Shown: piece after piece, positions 16,047 through 24,031 of the stretch | Numbering within the stretch: position 1 is the first letter of the stretch | How the letters are laid out: each line of letters opens with the position of its first letter | Source of the DNA: an uncultured Oscillospiraceae bacterium | GTDB lineage: Bacteria; Bacillota; Clostridia; Oscillospirales; Oscillospiraceae | NCBI GenBank assembly: GCA_934597255.1 | Contig: CAKTQV010000015.1 | Coordinates: forward strand, 1 to 53,250 | Direction: 5' to 3' | Length of the DNA stretch: 53,250 nucleotides | The notes under the pieces: generated by a model | What the model was told of the DNA's origin: nothing | Seen by the model: only the letters and a program-made list of their open reading frames with translations | The model's database searches: none | Position numbers and translations under genes: made by a program

Positions 16047-18041
16047 TCAGTTAAGATATTCGTCGATGGCGGCGGTCAGCTTCTCCTGTGCCGCCTCGAT
16101 GGTGGTATTTTTCATCTGTGCGCCGGCCGCGGACTTGTTCCCGCCGCCGCCGAGCTTTTCCAGCAGCACCTGCACGTTGATGTTCCCGATGCTGCGCGCG
16201 GAAACGTTCACGCCGCCGTCCTCCGTCGGATACATGACCAGCGAGCACTCCACGCCGGATATGTTGAGCATCTCGTCCGCCGCCTGCGCCGCCACGACGC
16301 GGCCGACCGGCTCGCGCACGACGGAAACACAGATGTTGTCCCTGTAAAGATCGGCCCGCTGCAAAATGGAGTAGCGCGACACCGTGCTTTCAAAATCGCT
16401 CTGCAGCAGACGCTTGACCTCCGTGGTGTCCGCGCCGCAGCGCCGCAGGAACGCCGCCGCGTCAAATGTGCGCTCGCCGGTGCGGATGGTGAAGTTTTTC
16501 GTATCCATCGCGATGCCGCCGAGCAGCGCCTCCGCCTCGCAGCGCAGGATGTCCTTCGGCTCGGCCAGCTCCTGCAGAAGCTCCGTCACCAGCTCGCAGG
16601 CCGACGAAGCGTACGGCTCGTGGAACGTGACGGCCGCGTTGTCGATGTAGCTGGCGGCGCGGCGGTGGTGGTCGATGACGGCCACGCGGTTGATCGTCTG
16701 CAGCAGCGCCTCGTCCTCCACGTTGTCCGGCCGGTTCGTGTCCACCACGACCAGAAGGCTGCGGGAATTGGCCGCGACCATGGCCGCCGTGGGCGTGATG
16801 AAGATATCGGCGTATTCCTTGTTCTTTTTCAGCGCCTCGATCATCGGGCCGCAGACATTGTCCTTCGGATCCATCACGATGCGCGCGCGCCGGTCCACCC
16901 GCCGGGCGATGCAGCAGATGCCGACCGCCGCGCCCAGACAGTCCATATCCGCGAAGCGGTGGCCCATAACGTAGGTCACGGAGGCGTCGCGGACAAACGA
17001 GGCCAGCGCGTTGGCCACCACGCGGCTTTTCACCTTCGTGCGCGTTTCCACCTCCGCGCCGCGCCCGCCGTAGAACTGGAAATTGATACGGTCGCGCGTG
17101 ACGGCCTGGTCCCCGCCGCGGGACAGCGCCATATCCAGGCTCATGGACGCGAAGCGGAAATCCTCCTCATAGCCGAAGCCGTCGTAGCCCGCGCCGATGC
17201 ACACCGTCGCATGCACGCCGGTCGTGGCCGTGACGGAATGAACGTCGTTGATCAGGCGGAATTTTTCCTTCTCCAGCTCGTCGTAATACCGCCGCTCGCA
17301 CACGAAGATATAGCGGTCGCGGTCGTAGCGGCGCAGCAGGCCGTTTTTCCCCTCGATCCACTGGGCGATGCAGTCCTCCACGCGGTTGCGGATGTCCGTG
17401 CGGGCGCGCTCGGCGACGTTTTTCGTCAGCTCGTCGAAGTTGTCGATGAGGATGAGCATGACCACCGGCCGCGAGGCCTCGTGCTCGCGCTTTATATCGT
17501 CGTAATCGGTCACGTCGATCCAGTAGGTGATGCCCATCGAGCCGGTGGACGCCTGTCCCTCCTGGCCGCGGATCATGTTCCCGTGCACCTGATAGCGCCG
17601 GCCGCCGAGCTCGATCAGTCCCGGACAGCGCTTTTTCCCGTCGAGCAGCCACTTGCCGCTGTAATCCGGCACAAGATCGCTCATGTTCGCCCCGAAGCTC
17701 GGCTCCACCCGGCCGCAGATCGTAAAGAAGTCCTGATTGCCCCAGACAATGCGCCCGGAATCGAGAAGATAGGCCACGATGGGCAGCGGGAAGTTGAGCA
17801 TGGTGTTGTTTTTGGCCGCGTCCGCCTCGTAGGTGACCGACTCGATGTAGCGCACGAGATTGGCTCTCTTGCGCCGCGTGACGAGCGTGTTGACCACGAT
17901 GAGCACAACGGCGGCGCCCGCCTCCGCCAGCGCCAGATACATCGAGTCGAGCAGCAAAAATGTCAAAACGGCAAAGATCAGCAGCACGGCGATATACAGC
18001 TTCGCATCCGGCTCCGCGATCTTTTTCATCTTGTTGTTCAT
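16047..18041 (-). CDS. gdpP: Cyclic-di-AMP phosphodiesterase GdpP
   Basis: This 664-residue membrane enzyme hydrolyses c-di-AMP. Two N-terminal membrane helices (about 14-33 and 37-54) come first, then a PAS-like segment (about 80-160). A degenerate GGDEF domain (about 185-310) has no intact GG[D/E]EF. A DHH/DHHA1 catalytic part follows: H361, D365 and D367 in HRFADMDCLGAA, D434 in VVDTNRP, DHH at 457-459, and GGGGNKSAAG near the C-terminus. It heads the leftward gdpP-rplI-dnaB-tilS-hpt-ftsH operon and is driven from the promoter at 18072-18100. Confidence 0.95.
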   Translation of the reverse strand: MNNKMKKIAEPDAKLYIAVLLIFAVLTFLLLDSMYLALAEAGAAVVLIVVNTLVTRRKRANLVRYIESVTYEADAAKNNTMLNFPLPIVAYLLDSGRIVWGNQDFFTICGRVEPSFGANMSDLVPDYSGKWLLDGKKRCPGLIELGGRRYQVHGNMIRGQEGQASTGSMGITYWIDVTDYDDIKREHEASRPVVMLILIDNFDELTKNVAERARTDIRNRVEDCIAQWIEGKNGLLRRYDRDRYIFVCERRYYDELEKEKFRLINDVHSVTATTGVHATVCIGAGYDGFGYEEDFRFASMSLDMALSRGGDQAVTRDRINFQFYGGRGAEVETRTKVKSRVVANALASFVRDASVTYVMGHRFADMDCLGAAVGICCIARRVDRRARIVMDPKDNVCGPMIEALKKNKEYADIFITPTAAMVAANSRSLLVVVDTNRPDNVEDEALLQTINRVAVIDHHRRAASYIDNAAVTFHEPYASSACELVTELLQELAEPKDILRCEAEALLGGIAMDTKNFTIRTGERTFDAAAFLRRCGADTTEVKRLLQSDFESTVSRYSILQRADLYRDNICVSVVREPVGRVVAAQAADEMLNISGVECSLVMYPTEDGGVNVSARSIGNINVQVLLEKLGGGGNKSAAGAQMKNTTIEAAQEKLTAAIDEYLN

Positions 18042-18071
18042 AACGATACTTCCCCAATTTAGGATTCAGTT

Positions 18072-18100
18072 ATTATACCAAATCCCGCTCTTATTGTAAA
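18072..18100 (-). promoter_or_regulatory. Promoter of the gdpP-ftsH operon
   Basis: On the minus strand TTTACA (18100-18095) and TATAAT (18077-18072) are 17 bp apart, about 30 nt before the gdpP start. Confidence 0.8.
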
Positions 18101-18131
18101 TAAAAAAGCGTCCGTCTGCGAAAACTATCGC

Positions 18132-18147
18132 CGCGGAAATTTCCGCG
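18132..18147. promoter_or_regulatory. Perfect 16-bp palindrome before the nucleotidyltransferase
   Basis: CGCGGAAATTTCCGCG is a perfect palindrome ending 2 nt before the ribosome site (GGGAGG) of the gene starting at 18161. It could be an operator or an RNA hairpin that masks the ribosome site. No clear promoter for that gene was found. Confidence 0.45.
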
Positions 18148-18160
18148 CAGGGAGGATGCT

Positions 18161-19117
18161 ATGAAAGCTGTGATACTGGCCGGCGGCGCGGGCACGCGGC
18201 TGAAGGATATATCCATGGGCCTTCCCAAGCCCATGATGCCGCTTTTGGGAAAGCCGCTGCTCGAGCGGATCGTGGCGCTGCTGCGCGCATGCGGCTTCAA
18301 CGAGCTGTGCATGACGCTCTGCTGCCGTCCGGAGGTCATCCGCAAACACTTCGGCGACGGGAGCGCCTTCGGCGTCTCCATCGAATACCGCGTCGAGCGC
18401 GAGCCGCTCGGCACGGCGGGCAGCGTGAAAAGCTGTCTGGATTTCACGCGCGGCGAGGATTTTCTGGTCATCGCCGGCGACTGCGCCTGCGACTTTGCGC
18501 TCGACGAGGCCATGGCCCGGCACGACGGCGGCGTGAGCATCGTGCTGGCGCACGACGACGAGCCGCTGCGCTACGGCCTGGTCGTGACGCGGCCGGACGG
18601 GCGTGTGGCCGGCTTTCTGGAAAAGCCCGCGTGGGAGCGGGTCGTGACGGACACGGTGTCCACAGGCATCTACGTTCTGTCTCCGGAGGCGATGGAGCCC
18701 GTGCCGGACGGCGTCCCCTTCGATTTCGCCAGGGATCTGTTCCCGCGCCTGCTGGAAAGCGGCGTTCCCATGCGCGGGCTGGCGCTTGACGGCTACTGGT
18801 GCGACATCGGCACGCCGCGCAGCTACTACCGCGCCAATCTCGACGCGCTCGACGGGCTGTACCGTCTGCCGGAGGACGGGAGCGCGCGCCGCAGCGTCGT
18901 CCCCTGCCGCAGCCGCGCCGCGCTTATGGGCCGTCTTGCGGCGGCGGCCTGCGAATTCGGGGCGGACTGGTCGGACGGCCTACTTCTTTCCGACGAGCAC
19001 GGCCGCGCCCACGCCGCGCCCCTGCCGGATCGCAGCGCCGTCGTGATCGAGGGCGAGGGCGAGCGCTGCCAGGCACTTCTGGCGCTGGCCCGCCGTCTCG
19101 CCGCCGAGCAGGGCTGA
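18161..19117 (+). CDS. Sugar-phosphate nucleotidyltransferase with a remnant phosphomannomutase tail
   Basis: Residues 1-235 are a nucleotidyltransferase domain of the mannose-1-phosphate guanylyltransferase/glucose-1-phosphate thymidylyltransferase type: LAGGAGTRL (6-14), PKP (22-24), GTAGSV (84-89), VIAGDCACD (103-111), FLEKP and GYWCDIGTP. In many Clostridia this domain is fused to a left-handed beta-helix and a complete phosphomannomutase. Here residues 254-315 resemble only the last domain of a phosphomannomutase (LMGRLA, then DGLLLSDEHGRAHAAPLPDR), with the middle missing. An in-frame internal deletion is the simplest reading. It probably activates a hexose phosphate for surface glycans. 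A terminator follows at 19133. Confidence 0.82.
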   Translation: MKAVILAGGAGTRLKDISMGLPKPMMPLLGKPLLERIVALLRACGFNELCMTLCCRPEVIRKHFGDGSAFGVSIEYRVEREPLGTAGSVKSCLDFTRGEDFLVIAGDCACDFALDEAMARHDGGVSIVLAHDDEPLRYGLVVTRPDGRVAGFLEKPAWERVVTDTVSTGIYVLSPEAMEPVPDGVPFDFARDLFPRLLESGVPMRGLALDGYWCDIGTPRSYYRANLDALDGLYRLPEDGSARRSVVPCRSRAALMGRLAAAACEFGADWSDGLLLSDEHGRAHAAPLPDRSAVVIEGEGERCQALLALARRLAAEQG

Positions 19118-19132
19118 GCGCGCCTGCTTTTA

Positions 19133-19179
19133 CAGGGAAAACGGCGTGACCTCCGTCACGCCGTTTTCCTGTGTTTTTT
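19133..19179 (+). terminator. Terminator after the nucleotidyltransferase
   Basis: A stem of about 15 bp (core 19137-19150 with 19155-19168) with a 4-nt loop is followed by GTGTTTTTT. It faces the leftward asnA operon and may act on both strands. Confidence 0.85.
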
Positions 19180-19205
19180 CCTGTTTTTCAGGGCGCGCGG
19201 CTTTT

Positions 19206-20216
19206 TTACAGCAGCAGCACGCCGGCGCGCGCGCATTCGCCGCGCGTCTGCTCGTCCCAGACCGACACCTGCACCTCGCCGATGTGGGCCTTCTGCAGCA
19301 GCAGCATGGAAAGCCGGCTCTGCCCGATGCCCCCGCCGATGGACAGCGGCAACTCGCCGCCGAGCAGCATGCGGTGATAGGCCAGGCCCCGGCGCTCGTC
19401 GGCGCCGGCCAGCGTGAGCTGGCGGTCAAGCGATTCCGGGCTAACGCGGATGCCCATGGACGAAAGCTCGAACGCGCAGCCGAGCAGCTCGTTCCAGTAC
19501 AGCAGATCGCCGTTGAGATCCCAGTCGTCATAGTCCGGGGCGCGGCCGTCGTGCGGCCGGCCGTCGGACAGCTTTTTGCCGATGCCGGTGATGAACACGC
19601 ACTTATGCTCGCGGGCTACCGCATTCTCCCGCTCCTTGGGGCTTTTGTCCGGGTAGCGGTCGAGCAGCGCCTGGCTGTCGATGAAATATACATCCTCCGG
19701 CAGCTTCTCGCACCCGGCCAGCGCCGGGAACATGGAAAAGAGCGTGTCCTGCGTGTAGCGCACGGCGGCGGCGATGCGGCGGACGGTGTCCTGCAGGAAG
19801 GGGATGCTCCGCTCGTCCGGCGAGATGGCCTTCTCCCAGTCCCACTGGTCGACGTAGACGGAGTGAAGGTTATCCAGCTCCTCGTCGCGGCGAATGGCGT
19901 CCATGTCGGTATAAAGGCCCTGTCCGGGCCGTATCTCATAGTGCCGCAGCGCCCAGCGCTTCCATTTGGCCAGCGACTGCACGACCTGCGCCTCGGCGTG
20001 CGCGCAGGGGATATCGAAATCCACCGGCCGCTCCCAGCCATTGAGATCGTCGTTCAGGCCCGTCCCGCCCTGCACGAACAGCGGCGCGGACACGCGCATG
20101 AGGTTCAGCCCCGCGGCCAGCCGGTCGGCAAACAGACGCTTGCCGATGTCGATGGCCTTCTGGGTGTCATAGACGGACAGTCTGGAAACATATCCTTCGG
20201 GTATAACGGTTTTCAT
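19206..20216 (-). CDS. asnA: Aspartate-ammonia ligase (asparagine synthetase A)
   Basis: This 336-residue AsnA makes asparagine from aspartate, ammonia and ATP in the cytoplasm. It has the class II tRNA-synthetase-like fold. SAPLFVQGGTGLNDDLNG (about 43-60), PVDFDIP, YTDMDAIRRDE, LHSVYVDQWDWE and the C-terminal GGGIGQSR are all characteristic. Length is normal. Its start codon overlaps the DUF4364 stop by 4 nt (ATGA), so the two form an operon. Confidence 0.97.
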   Translation of the reverse strand: MKTVIPEGYVSRLSVYDTQKAIDIGKRLFADRLAAGLNLMRVSAPLFVQGGTGLNDDLNGWERPVDFDIPCAHAEAQVVQSLAKWKRWALRHYEIRPGQGLYTDMDAIRRDEELDNLHSVYVDQWDWEKAISPDERSIPFLQDTVRRIAAAVRYTQDTLFSMFPALAGCEKLPEDVYFIDSQALLDRYPDKSPKERENAVAREHKCVFITGIGKKLSDGRPHDGRAPDYDDWDLNGDLLYWNELLGCAFELSSMGIRVSPESLDRQLTLAGADERRGLAYHRMLLGGELPLSIGGGIGQSRLSMLLLQKAHIGEVQVSVWDEQTRGECARAGVLLL

Positions 20217-20746
20217 TCTTCGCCCTCTTTTGTCAGAAGTAAAATGATGCGGTTGTATATATCCTCGGCCGAGGCCCGGAAGTTTTCCACGATGATAACG
20301 GCCTGCTCCTCGTTCGGCACGGCCAGCCGCAGTCCGATCACCTCGCCCAGGCCGTCCGACATGCGCAGCGACACGGTCTGGCCGCCCTTGGCGTCCGCCG
20401 GCTGCACATCCGTTTCGATGAGACTGCTGCGGCGCATGGCCGCAGCCACCGGCGCCGCGAGCTTATCGGCCTTGGCGCGCACGGTATACGGCAGGCTGGT
20501 CGCCACGGCGTTGACGTTGCGGCGTCCCTTGTCCGTGATCTCGTAGCGCCCGTCCTTTTCCTCGATGTGGCCGGTGCGGATAAGCTTGGCGAGGCACTGG
20601 CTGTAATCGAACCAGGTAAAGCCGCCGTCGAACAGGCACAGGTCCGAAAGCGTATACGGCTCGACCGGCCCGGGCAGCTTTTCAAGGATGTAGAGGATGA
20701 GTATCTGGATATCCAGCTCGTCGTGGATGAAGCCGAAATTGTTCAT
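20213..20746 (-). CDS. DUF4364 family winged-helix-like protein
   Basis: This 177-residue protein matches the DUF4364 family of Firmicutes. The N-terminal half (DELDIQILILYILEKLPGP, then CLAKLIRTGHIEEKDGRYEI and TDKGR) looks like a winged helix similar to PadR/MarR readers. The C-terminal half (about 90-177) is a mixed alpha/beta domain of unknown role. It may be a regulator, but there is no experimental support known to me. I chose the ATG at 20746 with GGGAGG upstream; the longer frame to 20980 runs through the promoter and is not real. It is co-transcribed with asnA. Confidence 0.88.
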   Translation of the reverse strand: MNNFGFIHDELDIQILILYILEKLPGPVEPYTLSDLCLFDGGFTWFDYSQCLAKLIRTGHIEEKDGRYEITDKGRRNVNAVATSLPYTVRAKADKLAAPVAAAMRRSSLIETDVQPADAKGGQTVSLRMSDGLGEVIGLRLAVPNEEQAVIIVENFRASAEDIYNRIILLLTKEGEE

Positions 20747-20827
20747 GCCCGCGCCTCCCGTTTTCTTCGTTTTGCTTCGCGGCCCCGCCCGCAGTCCGGG
20801 CCGCCGCGAAAGCGGACCATTCAGGTC

Positions 20828-20857
20828 ATTATAATATAAAAGCGCCCCGCCGTACAA
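20828..20857 (-). promoter_or_regulatory. Promoter of the DUF4364-asnA operon
   Basis: On the minus strand TTGTAC (20857-20852) and TATAAT (20833-20828) are 18 bp apart. This gives a leader of about 75 nt before the DUF4364 start. Confidence 0.65.
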
Positions 20858-20942
20858 GTGCCGGCCACACATTTTTTTCCCCCGCGCATAGACTGATACT
20901 GACGGCGGCCCAAGCCGCCCGAGCCAAAAAGGAGGTATCATC

Positions 20943-21725
20943 ATGGCCGAAAGCGACCAGTGCACCGAAGCCGTGTGCATCCATACGCGAAAAATCTACG
21001 ACAGCTGCCGCGACAAGGACTGCTGCGAGGACCTGCGCGTGTACCCCACCGCCGAAAGTCAGGCATACATAGAGAGTGCCTTCAGCATCCGTCCCCGCGC
21101 GGCAAAGCTGCTCTACGCCGGCGTCAACGTCGACGAGATCAGCTTCAACCGCGGCTACTACACCGTTGACGTGACCTATTTCTATGAGGTCACGGGCGAG
21201 ACCTTCCCGGGCGAGAACACCGTCCGCGGGCTGGCCGTGTTCAACAAGCGCGTCATGCTCTTCGGCAGCGAGGGCAGCGCCCAGATCTTCTCGTCCGACG
21301 CCGCCTTCACCGCCGCCCAGCAGCCCATCGCCGTTGTGGAAACGGTCGATCCGCTGGTTCTGAACATGAAGCTCGTCGACGCCTGCCCCGGCGGCATCAC
21401 CGCCGACGTCAGCCAGGTCCCCGAGAGCATCCTGAGCTATTTCGGCGATCTCGTCCTGTCCGACGGCACGCGCACGCTCCTGTGCACGCTGGGCCAGTTC
21501 TCCATCATCCGCCTCGAGCGCGACAGCCAGCTCGTCGTGCCCGTGCACGACTACTGCTTCCCCGACAAGGACTGCCCCGGCGGCTCCGAGGAGGACCCGT
21601 GCAGCCTGTTCTCGCGCATCCGCTTCCCCGTGGAGGAATTTTTCCCGCCCGACAGCATCGACGCGGCCGAGGATTACCGCGCCGCCATGCAGAATCTCAA
21701 CAGCGGCGGCTCGTGCGCCAACTGA
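20943..21725 (+). CDS. Cys-rich conserved protein of unknown function
   Basis: I recognise this 260-residue protein only as a conserved Clostridial hypothetical. Cysteines cluster at the N-terminus (C7, C12, C22, C27, C28) and again at the C-terminus (DYCFPDKDCPGG, DPCSLF), with a beta-rich middle containing ISFNRGYYTVDVTYFYEVTG. There is no signal peptide or membrane helix. The cysteine pattern and beta-rich core resemble spore-coat or spore-morphogenesis proteins, but this is only a suggestion. A sigma-K-like pair (AC, 16 bp, CATAGACTG at 20887-20895) lies upstream and would fit late sporulation. The ATG follows a strong AAGGAGG. A terminator follows the stop. Confidence 0.75.
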   Translation: MAESDQCTEAVCIHTRKIYDSCRDKDCCEDLRVYPTAESQAYIESAFSIRPRAAKLLYAGVNVDEISFNRGYYTVDVTYFYEVTGETFPGENTVRGLAVFNKRVMLFGSEGSAQIFSSDAAFTAAQQPIAVVETVDPLVLNMKLVDACPGGITADVSQVPESILSYFGDLVLSDGTRTLLCTLGQFSIIRLERDSQLVVPVHDYCFPDKDCPGGSEEDPCSLFSRIRFPVEEFFPPDSIDAAEDYRAAMQNLNSGGSCAN

Positions 21726-21747
21726 CGCGGCCGCCCGCCTCTTTCCC

Positions 21748-21774
21748 GCCCCCTTCGAGCAAAGGGGGCTTTTT
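21748..21774 (+). terminator. Terminator after the Cys-rich protein gene
   Basis: An 8-bp GC-rich stem (21748-21755 with 21762-21769) and a 6-nt loop are followed by TTTTT. Confidence 0.8.
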
Positions 21775-21806
21775 CCTGCGCGCCGGAGCCGGACGTGCGG
21801 CCGGCC

Positions 21807-21835
21807 TTGTCAATTCCGGGCCCGTGTGGTAAAAT
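21807..21835 (+). promoter_or_regulatory. Promoter of the SGNH-like/esterase operon
   Basis: TTGTCA (21807-21812) and TAAAAT (21830-21835) are 17 bp apart, about 40 nt before the start codon at 21875. Confidence 0.6.
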
Positions 21836-21874
21836 ATTTCGTCAGACTTCACACACGAAACAAGGAGGCCGCCC

Positions 21875-22927
21875 ATGGAGCGCCGGAAAGATAAAACGCC
21901 GATTCGCCTCGTCTGCTTCGCCGTACTCGCGGCGCTGTGCATCGCGCTGGCCAGCTTCATCCTCACGCCAAAATGGTCCGTCGAGTTCCGCAGCGGCACG
22001 AACGCGCGCGGCTTTTACAAAATGCCCCGCCAGTCCGTGGACGTACTGCTTCTCGGCTCGAGCCACATCGTCAGCGGCGTGGACCCGAACCTCATGTACG
22101 AGCAGTACGGCCTGTCCGCCTACTGCTGCGGCACGGAGGCGCAGCCCATGCTCGGCTCCTATACATGGCTGCGCGAGGCGCTGCGCTATCAGGATATCCG
22201 GGCCGTCGTGCTCGATGTGCAGGAGCTGTTTCTCGACGGAAACGAGGTGAACTACCGCAAAAGCCTCGACTATATGCGCCTGTCCCCCGTCAAATGGCAG
22301 GCCCTGCGCGCCTACCGGCAGATCAATCCCTCCATGAACTTCCTGAGCTACCTGCTGCCGCTCGTCCAGTACCACGGCCGCTATACGGAGCTGACGGAGG
22401 TGGACTTCACCGGCGACCGCTCCGACGCTTACCGCGGCTATCTCATCGAGACCAAAAAGCGCGGCGTGGATTTTACCGGCATCGACCCGTCGCAGGACGC
22501 GGAGCCGGCGGACATCCGGCCGGAGAATCTTGCTTACTTCCGCGCGCTGTGCGAGCTGTGCCGCAGCGAGGATATCGCGCTCGTGCTCGTGATCACGCCG
22601 GACATCTCCTTCACCGCCGGGATGCACGCCGCCGTGCAGGCGCTGGCCGACGAATACGACCTCCCGTTCTACGATTTCAACGTCACGGCCGACTGGCCGG
22701 ACTTTGACTATGCCGAATACATGTCCGATTTCCGCCACGTCAACTGCTTCGGCGCGGCCGTGATAACGCCCCTGATCACGGACAGGCTCCTGTCCATGGC
22801 CGAGCTGCCCGACCGGCGCGGCTTCGACGGCTTTGACGCGATGGACGCGGCGTATCAGTCCGCCATGAGCGAGGCGCTGACCGCGCCGCAGGAGCAGAGC
22901 GTCGTGCCGGTCGGCGGCGCAGCGTGA
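21875..22927 (+). CDS. Membrane-anchored SGNH/DltD-like protein
   Basis: This 350-residue protein has one N-terminal membrane helix (about 10-30) and an extracellular domain. It has an SGNH-type block I LLLGSSHIVSGVDP near 56-69 (candidate nucleophile Ser in GSSH) and a late block V-like motif DFRHVNCFGA near 283-292 (Asp/His). This arrangement resembles DltD, AlgX and PatB type proteins that move acyl groups on cell-surface polymers. The substrate is unknown and no membrane O-acyltransferase gene is next to it. The ATG follows CAAGGAGG. An esterase gene follows after 21 nt, so the two may act on the same acylated polymer. Confidence 0.78.
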   Translation: MERRKDKTPIRLVCFAVLAALCIALASFILTPKWSVEFRSGTNARGFYKMPRQSVDVLLLGSSHIVSGVDPNLMYEQYGLSAYCCGTEAQPMLGSYTWLREALRYQDIRAVVLDVQELFLDGNEVNYRKSLDYMRLSPVKWQALRAYRQINPSMNFLSYLLPLVQYHGRYTELTEVDFTGDRSDAYRGYLIETKKRGVDFTGIDPSQDAEPADIRPENLAYFRALCELCRSEDIALVLVITPDISFTAGMHAAVQALADEYDLPFYDFNVTADWPDFDYAEYMSDFRHVNCFGAAVITPLITDRLLSMAELPDRRGFDGFDAMDAAYQSAMSEALTAPQEQSVVPVGGAA

Positions 22928-22948
22928 CACCGAAAGGAGAACTTATCC

Positions 22949-23797
22949 ATGGAACATATGACCGACTTTATCTGGCCGGCGGACGGCGCCGTGCGCCTGA
23001 CGCGCTATGACGACGGCCGCGGGGAAAAGCGCCCCGCCGTGCTCGTTCTGCCCGGCGGCGGCTACGCCGCCATCGCCCCGCGGGAGGGCGCGCCCGTCGC
23101 GGAGCATTTCGCCTCGCTGGGCTACCGCGCCTTCGTCCTCTCCTATTCCACGCGCTGGCCCGATTTTGAGCGCATGGGACAGGGCGAGCCGAACGGGCAC
23201 ACCGTGTTCCCCGAGCCGCTGCGCGAGCTGGCCGCCGCCGTCGCCTTTCTCCGCCGCCATGCCGACGGGCTCGGCGTGGACGGGCGCATTATCCTGATGG
23301 GCTTTTCCGCCGGCGCGCATCTGGCCGCCAATTACATGAATCTATGGAACACGGAGGACGTCTACGAGGCCGTCGCCGGCCCGGACGAGCTTGCGCCCAC
23401 GCTGTGCGTGCTGGGCTACCCTGCCGTGGAGCTGGACAACGACGGCATGATGGCCCCGGCCATCTTCGGCGCCGACGGAACGCACAGCCCCGCGTCGCTG
23501 CGCCGCTGGAGCGCCCGCTGGCACGTCGGCAGCCAGACGCCCCCCTGCTTCCTTTTCCACAGCGTCACGGACCCCATGGTCCCCGTGCAGCAGAGCCTCG
23601 GTCTGGCGCAGGCGCTGGAGGATGCGGGCATCGCCTACGAGCTGCATCTGTTCGGCTGCGGCGGCCATGCCTACGGTCTCGGCGCCGGCACGCGCGCCGG
23701 CGCGTGGCCGGCGCTGGCCGACGGCTTCATCCGCCACATTCTGGCCGAGCCGGAGGCCTACGACCGCCGCCTCGCGCGCGAGCGCTCGCCGTTCTGA
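22949..23797 (+). CDS. Alpha/beta hydrolase (acetyl-esterase type)
   Basis: This 282-residue esterase has an oxyanion motif LPGGGY (about 33-38), the nucleophile elbow GFSAGAH (about 117-123), an Asp in SVTDPMVPV and a His in GCGGHAYG. This layout is typical of BD-FAE/acetylxylan-esterase-like hydrolases of gut Firmicutes. No signal peptide is visible, so it probably acts inside the cell on imported acetylated sugars or antibiotics. The ATG at 22949 is 9 nt after AGGAG; an ATG three codons on is also possible. It is the second gene of the operon and is closed by the terminator at 23816. Confidence 0.87.
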   Translation: MEHMTDFIWPADGAVRLTRYDDGRGEKRPAVLVLPGGGYAAIAPREGAPVAEHFASLGYRAFVLSYSTRWPDFERMGQGEPNGHTVFPEPLRELAAAVAFLRRHADGLGVDGRIILMGFSAGAHLAANYMNLWNTEDVYEAVAGPDELAPTLCVLGYPAVELDNDGMMAPAIFGADGTHSPASLRRWSARWHVGSQTPPCFLFHSVTDPMVPVQQSLGLAQALEDAGIAYELHLFGCGGHAYGLGAGTRAGAWPALADGFIRHILAEPEAYDRRLARERSPF

Positions 23798-23815
23798 GCC
23801 CCGGAATAAACAGAC

Positions 23816-23848
23816 ACAGCCTGCGGATAAATTCCGCAGGCTGTTTTT
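23816..23848 (+). terminator. Terminator after the esterase gene
   Basis: A 12-bp perfect stem (23816-23827 with 23833-23844), a 5-nt loop and a T-tract lie 18 nt after the stop codon. Confidence 0.88.
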
Positions 23849-23872
23849 CATTCCCCGGCAAAGGCGTCCGGA

Positions 23873-23908
23873 CAGAAAAAAGCCGCCCGTCCGGGCGGCT
23901 TTTTTCTG
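23873..23908 (-). terminator. Terminator of tRNA-Thr
   Basis: A 17-bp perfect inverted repeat (23873-23889 with 23892-23908) has a six-A run on one side and a six-T run on the other. It touches the CCA end of the tRNA gene and can stop transcription in both directions. Confidence 0.8.
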
Positions 23909-23982
23909 GAGCTAGATATGTGACTCGAACACACGACCTGCTGATTACGAATCAGCTGCTCTACCGACTGAGCTAATCTAGC
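23907..23982 (-). tRNA. tRNA-Thr (anticodon CGU)
   Basis: This 76-nt cloverleaf on the minus strand has acceptor arms GCTAGAT/ATCTAGC with an encoded CCA and a D arm with AGCTCAGTCGGTAGAGC. The anticodon stem GCTGA/TCAGC holds the loop TTCGTAA (anticodon CGT, reading ACG), and the T arm contains TTCGAGTC. A promoter (24003-24031) and a terminator flank it, so it is a single-gene unit. No integrase is adjacent. Confidence 0.96.
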
Positions 23983-24002
23983 GTGCTTTCTCAAGCCGGT
24001 GT

Positions 24003-24031
24003 ATGATACCACACTTTTTTCTCCGCGTCAA
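24003..24031 (-). promoter_or_regulatory. Promoter of tRNA-Thr
   Basis: On the minus strand TTGACG (24031-24026) and TATCAT (24008-24003) are 17 bp apart, about 20 nt upstream of the tRNA 5' end. Confidence 0.75.

Noticed and set aside
14097..18062. A 1321-codon open frame on the plus strand opposite gdpP-rplI-dnaB
   Set aside because: It is the mirror of GC-rich genes with clear homology on the other strand. It has no ribosome site, an unnatural composition rich in His, Arg, Val and Ala, and no domains.
23907..23982. Integration site of a mobile element at tRNA-Thr
   Set aside because: No integrase gene, no duplicated tRNA 3' end and no foreign-looking genes lie next to it. The tRNA is a simple promoter-gene-terminator unit.
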